This document shows positions 58,125 to 64,000 of a stretch of 64,000 nt of DNA, piece after piece (positions within the stretch are counted from its first letter, which is position 1; each line of letters begins with the position of its first letter). The DNA comes from Abelmoschus esculentus. Its lineage: Eukaryota; Streptophyta; Magnoliopsida; Malvales; Malvaceae. The notes under the pieces were generated by a model. It had not been told where the DNA came from. It worked only from the letters and a program-made list of their open reading frames with translations, and did no database searches. Location of the stretch: assembly GCA_035048815.1 (NCBI GenBank), contig JAUCBN010000023.1:2611501-2675500 (forward strand). Direction: 5' to 3'. A program made the translations under genes and the position numbers.

Positions 58125-60826
58125 ATTTTAATAGTAAACAAATTAGATATGAAGTTGTTAGAGTTTGATTCATGCATATACAAGTCTAAAATATATATCT
58201 TCATATTTTGAGATTTAAGTTGATTTTATCTTTAAAACCATTTATTTATATATAAAATGCAACCATGCCTCTTCGAATATTGCTCTCTTTTTTAATATTA
58301 TATCTAACTAGAGTTGAAGTTTTAAGATTAAGACAAACTTCAATCGTGTTCATTAAAATTCTACATATTCTAGTCGAATCAAACTTGGACTTAATTTATT
58401 TAGACTTAAATTGATTTAACGATCTTATTGTCGATCGGGACACAAACTCGAATATAGTCGAAGATTATACCAATATTTTCCATATTATAATGGACAAGTC
58501 AGAAACTAAGACTTGAACTCAAGTTTTGATCTTTTCTTCATAAATTTACAAACCTAAAAAGAGACAGTTAGGTCTGTCATGGTACCAGTTTTAAAGTGAT
58601 GTTTCAGCCATCTCTTTAATGCCTGTATTAAATTTGGTCTGTTCCACTGGAGGTATGGGGTATGCTCCATTTAACGTAGCAGTTCAAAACTGAAAGTTGG
58701 TGCAGTAAAATTAGACCTAGAAGCATGCACCGAGTATGTTTTGATGACAACTCTGCTGAAGAAAATTTCTTACCTACAAACTTTTTTCTGTCTGTTTGCC
58801 AAATTTATTACTTCATAGAGTTTTCTGTTTTTTTGTCGGATGTCCTTTTCTGTTTATAGCTTTTATTACAGAATGGAGATTAGGGGAGAAAAATAGAGAC
58901 TTCTGTTAAATTGACAGATCATAAAGAAAATCCTGAATTCAATAGATCTTTTAGTACACAATTTGATATAATTTATGATGCTTATTAATCGGGATGCAAA
59001 TCGTCTATCTCTTCTCTATGCCTTCATTTATGCCCCACTTCAAATTAGAGGTTTAGGGTTTTAAATTAGGGGTTTTGATTAGGGTTTAGGGAATTAGGAG
59101 TAGGGTGTATTTTTTAGGGTGTAAGATTTAGGATTTAAGATATAAAAATAAAGGTTTAGGATTTAAAATTGATTTTTTTAAAAAATTCATAAAAGACATA
59201 AAATGAGACAAAAAAATGACGAGATTTTTTTTCTATTAATGATTCCTAGTTTCAAGTTTTATAATAAAGTATAAATTATAAAAATATGCAAATGATTTCC
59301 ATCATGTATATAAAAATCTAAAACTTTTGATATTTATTTTTCTGTTTACGCATCAAGTAAATAAGTATAATTTTTTAAATAAAGTAAGTTATTGTTAAAG
59401 GTTATATTTTGATACATTATGTACGTAAAAGATTATATGATTTTTCGTTAAAATTTAAAATCAAAATTTTAAATAATAAATTATATATTCTAAACTCTAA
59501 ATTAAACCTTTAATTTTTAAATTTGACAAATATATGTAAACTAAAATTTTACACAAATTTGAATATCCTAACTTTTTTTATAATTATTTATGTTGAATAT
59601 TCTAATTTAACTTAAACAATATATTTCATTTTAAAATACGATTATTTGAACTGTTATACTTCTATCAAATGTCCTAACCTATATGTAGTATTGCCATTAA
59701 AATGACGTATGTGTCTCTAAATCTCTAGCCTCGTACTTTTCATTCATTTTTATCATCGTTTATAAATTTCTATTTTAAATCAGATTAAATAAATCATCAT
59801 CGATTATTGTATTATTGTCTCAATCCTTGTTTTTAACTGTCTTGTTCGTTACTCGAAAATTATAAATATCAACAAGAACATATAAGTTATTGTTACTTAT
59901 GTGAATATTCTAATTCCTTAAACATCAGATTTCATTTCAAAACATGATTATTGCAACATATAAGGTAATATAAAGGTTTGTCCTTACGAATAAATCAGGT
60001 GACTCTAAGGATATTAAGACCCATCAATCTAGGAAGAAGTGACTGAGATGATGATAGAACATGGGACCCAACAATGAGATGGTCCTTAGGAGAGAAGGAA
60101 GAAAGATGAGGCAATCAATTCCCACTGAAATCAGTGCAGCCTCATTATGGAATGGTTACCCTATTTAGTGGAGGTCAAAGGGAAAAGGAATTTAAGAAAG
60201 TGGCTTTTGATAGGAACAATGACATCTCAAAGATAAATTTAAAGGGTTATTATGTAATTTACTAAAATAATATTTTTAATTTTAAAAATAAATATTTATT
60301 GACTTGTTATATACGTAATAACACGTGCTGAGGGTTGTCAAACTAATAGACATAAAAATAATCATGAGATGTTTATTTTAATTCAATTTGTTTCATTTAT
60401 AATGTTAGGATTAAAATTTTTTTATCTTACTTAAGGGATTTAGTACATAAACTCATTAGACGAGCGGATTGTTGGTAGAATTCGTCACTTGACACTTATT
60501 AAAGTAATATCATAATATATTTGATAAATTATTTATAATTTAATAAAAATTAATACATTAAATATAATCTAAAGTTGATTACAAAGTAATATTTGCTTAT
60601 ACAAATCTTAAATTCTTTAACATTGTGTACACATTTTATAGTCAAAACGATTAAATTTACACACACACATTCTAGGTCATGGGTCATGGACCTCATGGTA
60701 TTTACAACCATTAGGAAATCCAAAATTGCAATCCCTCAAATACCCTAAACACCAAGGGTTAGAGTAAGAAAAACTACTTAAAAAATATTATTAACAAGGT
60801 GCGAACATATCGTAGTGCATGGCAAG
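58125..60826. other. AT-rich DNA with one telomere-like MITE
   Basis: Apart from the element at 58988-59238 I see no gene or repeat with clear ends. A less AT-rich stretch at 60000-60230 has no ORF worth naming. Confidence 0.55.
58988..59238 (+). mobile_element. telomere-like MITE, good copy
   Basis: GGGATGCAAATCGTCTATCTC and TATGCCTTCATTTATGCCCC open it; AGGTTTAGGGTTTTAAATTA and AGGGTGTATTTTTTAGGG follow; GACGAGATTTTTTTTC closes it. TATTAAT flanks both sides. Confidence 0.65.
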
Positions 60827-61000
60827 CAGGGACGGAGCCATGATTTGAGGTTAAGGGGGCAAAACATAAATATTTAAAAATAAGGGAGTAAATTTTAAAA
60901 AAATTATTTTTTAAAGAATTTAAATAAAAGGACAAAAATAAAAAAAAATCTTCAGGAGTGGGGGGTTTGCCCCACCCAAACCTAAGGTGGCTCCGTCCCT
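60827..61000. mobile_element. hAT-like MITE, complete
   Basis: CAGGGACGGAGCCA at 60827 is mirrored by TGGCTCCGTCCCTG ending at 61000. The flanking 8-mers ATGGCAAG and ATGACAAG match at 7 of 8. It is 174 bases, and related sequence lies at 52240-52360 and 63908-64000. Confidence 0.88.
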
Positions 61001-61008
61001 GATGACAA

Positions 61009-62404
61009 GTCTCTTGACCTACCATTATAAATATATTTATAGCTATTAATATATTATTAATAGGGCGCGGACATATCTTAGTCATTGAATTAAAAATTAT
61101 AGATTGTAGTGAAAGTTTTTAAGCTCTAATAATTAAAGTGAAAATTTACTAAAACTCTAGTGACTACTGATATAGTTTACCTTAAAAATTTTAAGCATTT
61201 TTTAAAATGAAAAATTAACCCTTAATTATTATTATTAGTTAATTATCAGGTTAATTTGAGTTTAAATGGACTTATGTCTGGGACATTTCGTGTATTAGAT
61301 GAATTCCAAGTCAGGATAGGTTTATTTTGGGTTAAGTTTAGATCGATTCAAGTCACAACTCTCACAAATCGTAAGTATATAACAGACTCTGTTTGTTTTC
61401 TTAAAATAGTCGCAACAAATTCAGATATAATATGGTTTTAATCGAATTTTTATATCGAGTCAAGTTTTAACACTCCTGTATGACAAATGATGTCATATGT
61501 ATGAGCAAACATGTACGTGTTGTTATTGACAAATACTTTTGATTATATTATTATCGTTTACATGTATGATTTTTATCTATTCTATACCACCATGACAACA
61601 TAAAAATATAGTCCAAATTTAGATGCAACAATACAAATGAAAAACTAAAAATTTAAAATACAATGTGAAAATAGCATGAAATGACACAAGTGTATGAACT
61701 AGACTTGTTTATAAACTAGGTTTTGGTCGAGTTTCTGCAAGCTAACTTGATTATCCTGATTCGATCTAAAATTGAATTTAAAACTTTTAATTCATAAACT
61801 TGTTTATTACCATTGTAGTAACAACAGATTAATTAAGCCTGATCCTATTTATATATATAATCTAAATAGTAAAACATATAAAAAAGGTTCAATAATTAAA
61901 ATATTAAAGTCGATCCATCCATACGTAGGTTATGAAAGAGGGGTAGTCGTAGAAACAAAAAAGTGAGTGTACGAAGTTGCAGCTGCTGTGTCTGAGTAGG
62001 AACAGAGAGACAGAGGTCGTGTGAGGGACAAGACAAGTCAAACGTCAAATCCTGGTCATCAAAATCATAAGACAGACAGTGGATGTGGTGTCAATCCTTA
62101 AGATTTTATTGGTTGTATTTCGACTGTTCTGGACCTTTACCACTATCTTTTCATTTCCTATTGATTGGCAGAAACAATACAACCGCGGGACTAAGGTAAT
62201 TTCGGATAAAATAAGACTAAAACGAGGTTATATTTAAAATTTTATAATAATTTTAATATTAAATTTTTTTATATATATATTTTTATAAATTTATTTAAAT
62301 TGTTAAAAATTATGAAAATTCAGTGCATTAAACCCTATACTTACGAAATACACGTATGGGTCGTAAAGCTCATTTAGCGCTCAAGCCTCAACCTTTCTTG
62401 TATT
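61009..62404. other. AT-rich DNA without a recognised gene
   Basis: Short ORFs at 61256-61441 and 61772-61966 show no family features. A less AT-rich stretch at 61970-62200 encodes nothing I can support. Confidence 0.55.
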
Positions 62405-62880
62405 GAGAATATTGTACGATGTATTTCTTCAGTATCCTACTCGGTTGTAGCTCATGGTCAAGTAGGTGGCAGCTTTCAACTTACGAGAGGCCTTCGACAG
62501 GGAGATTCCCTTAGTCCCTACAGATTCCTTATTTGTGGGGAAGGAATATCAGCCTTGGTTAGAGAAACCTTCCGACAGAACACTTTGTATGTGGTTTTAG
62601 TAGCGAGGGGTGCACCTTGGATCACGCACTGGTTATTTGAAGACGATAGGATCAGTTTTGGTGAAGCAAACACAGAGGGTGCTGCAATTTAAAATATCTT
62701 CTCTATACTTATTCTCTTTGCTGTGGTCAGCTTGTTAATTTGGACCAGTCCAGTGTATTCTTCAGCTCGAATGGGATCGACAATAACCGAGATGATGTCT
62801 GCCGTATTGTCTCTGTTAGGAGCCAAACTGATCCTGAGATACTTAAGCCTACCAGATATTGTTGGACGTAACAGGAAGTA
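62405..62880 (+). pseudogene. LINE (L1-type) reverse-transcriptase remnant
   Basis: The plus strand encodes the reverse-transcriptase core of a plant non-LTR retrotransposon: SSVSYSVVAHGQVGGSF, LTRGLRQGDSLSPYRFLICGEG, then HWLFEDDRISFGEA (from the catalytic FADD box, here FEDD). After an in-frame stop near 62690 and a frame change, SGQLVNLDQSSVFFSSN and later YLSLPDIVGRNRK follow in order. The stop, frame changes and changed catalytic box make it inactive, and only about 475 bases remain. It ends where a telomere-like MITE begins. Confidence 0.9.
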
Positions 62881-62887
62881 TGTTTGC

Positions 62888-63100
62888 GAAAATCATCTAC
62901 CTCTTTTTCATATTTTCATCTATAGGTTTAAGGTTCAAGGTTAGAGGTTGTGGTTAAGGTTTAAAGAATTAAGGGTATGGTATATTTTTTAGGGTTTAGG
63001 ATATATAAAATAAGGGTTAGGGTTAAAAATTAAATTTCTAAAAAATTTTCAAAGGAGTCGTAAAACGATGCAACATAAAAAAAATTTATCCATGCTTCTT
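62888..63100 (+). mobile_element. telomere-like MITE abutting the LINE remnant
   Basis: GAAAATCATCTACCTCTTT, AGAGGTTGTGGTTAAGG, TTTTTTAGGGTTTAGG and AAATAAGGGTTAGGG in family order. Confidence 0.6.
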
Positions 63101-63907
63101 GTTTACACAAAGTTTTTGCAAGGAAATAGAAAGCATTTTTGCATGCTTTTAGTGGTAGAAATGATACGATAAAGTAAACTGGAGCGGTTTAAAGATTTTT
63201 TAGATCTTTTACGGTTTATTAAAATGAGACTCTTACTTTATAATTAGTAAAATATATAAGTTTTTTTTCAAAATAAATTATCTTAATAGAAAAAAATATT
63301 ATTAGATTATTCTCTTGATTAACAAAATAATATATTAAATATTTAAAAATTAAATATTTTCAATTTTTTTACCTAAAAATGATTATTTTTCATGTATTAA
63401 GTTTTAGATAATTGTTATATATATATACACATAATTATATATATTTATAATTTATATAAATATTTAATTTAATTTTTTATTTTATTTTTGAGTCCACTCT
63501 TTTGGAGGTTCTGTATGGTCAATCGTATTATGTTTATTCAAAACTTTATAAAATATTTAATTTATTTTTTTATTTCTAAACTTCTTTCTTTTATAATTAT
63601 TTTACCATCATTCTTATTGGTCTATCCAGAATCATTCCTTATATAAAACCATTTAGTTCGTGCCTTAGCTAAGAATGTCTTTACAAATTACACAGGTCTT
63701 ATATACGTGTGTCTAAACTTTAATACCAAATATCAGTTATTATCATGCAATAATACCTTGGAGGCACGAATTATCTAGTCCCATCGATTAAAAGAACAGT
63801 TGTTTTTAAAATGAATTAACAGTAAATATGAGTGAATATTCATTTAGGAAAATATGACACGAAAAAATAATAAGATGATTAGTTTTTAGTAGTTAGTCCC
63901 AGGGACG
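63101..63907. other. AT-rich DNA, nothing recognised
   Basis: No ORF of note and no repeat with clear ends; a (TA)-rich patch lies at 63410-63445. Confidence 0.5.
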
Positions 63908-64000
63908 AAACTAGGATCGAATATTGGGAGGGACAAAGATCTATTAAACCTTTAAATCTAAAAAACGGGAGGGACAAAAGCCTTATTTTATTACTATCTA
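63908..64000 (+). mobile_element. hAT-like element, left end, cut by the window
   Basis: CCAGGGACGAAACTAGG near 63908 resembles the terminal repeat at 60827. GGGAGGGACAAA appears twice after it. The right end lies outside the window. Confidence 0.5.

Noticed and set aside
1..64000. CRISPR arrays, tRNA genes, bacterial-type operons
   Set aside because: No evenly spaced identical repeats, no complete cloverleaf sequence, and the gene structure is that of a plant nucleus.

Overview
The window is nuclear DNA of a flowering plant, almost certainly a eudicot. Genes are split by many short GT-AG introns, intergenic DNA is very AT-rich and full of small inverted-repeat elements, and the proteins are plant-specific (DPE2, CHL27, CLE, VQ, MYBC1, TAR4-type). 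Gene content and repeat style would fit Malvaceae such as cotton, but I cannot prove the genus from sequence alone.

Layout. 1-156 (-): 5' end of an unrecognised gene running off the window. 3887-4159 (-): CLE-type peptide precursor. 8470-9112 (-): shattered CYP98A (p-coumaroyl ester 3'-hydroxylase) pseudogene. 10720-11078: piece of plastid rRNA operon (23S 3' end plus start of 4.5S). 11785-12675 (+): intronless MYBC1-like GARP transcription factor. 16756-25758 (-): complete 22-coding-exon DPE2 gene whose reconstructed exons join in frame to 941 residues; intron 4 is an AT-AC U12-type intron, and intron 16 holds a decayed copy of exon 17. 28143-28620 (-): RHC1A-like RING-H2 pseudogene. 31143-31751 (-): CAMBP25/VQ15-like VQ protein. 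35315-37206 (+): TAR4-like alliinase/tryptophan aminotransferase-related gene, 5 exons. 38634-44590 (-): COG0212 5-formyl-THF cyclo-ligase-like gene, 6 exons, with a 2.37 kb solo LTR in intron 2 and no visible transit-peptide exon. 47110-48894 (+): CHL27/CRD1, the Mg-protoporphyrin IX monomethyl ester cyclase subunit, 5 exons. 49987-52557 (-): DHHC S-acyltransferase, 5 exons. 52558-64000: a gene-poor stretch of MITEs, foldback elements, a LINE remnant and hAT-like elements.

The genes do not form an operon-like unit. Their association is historical: from memory, the Arabidopsis homologues RHC1A, DPE2, CYP98A3, MYBC1, a DHHC gene and CAMBP25 lie together at about At2g40830-At2g41010, and CHL27, a DHHC gene and a VQ gene at about At3g56880-At3g56940. 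The window therefore looks like an unsplit version of a block that Arabidopsis fractionated over two chromosomes, with RHC1A and CYP98A decaying here. Functionally, DPE2 (cytosolic maltose use at night) and CHL27 (chlorophyll synthesis) are the metabolic genes.

The most unusual material is in the repeats. One MITE-like family with degenerate plant-telomere-like interior (TTTAGGG-type words) occurs about 11 times. One copy sits inside one arm of a 1.25 kb foldback element whose other arm preserves the empty insertion site. No CRISPR array, rRNA locus (apart from the plastid fragment) or tRNA gene was seen.
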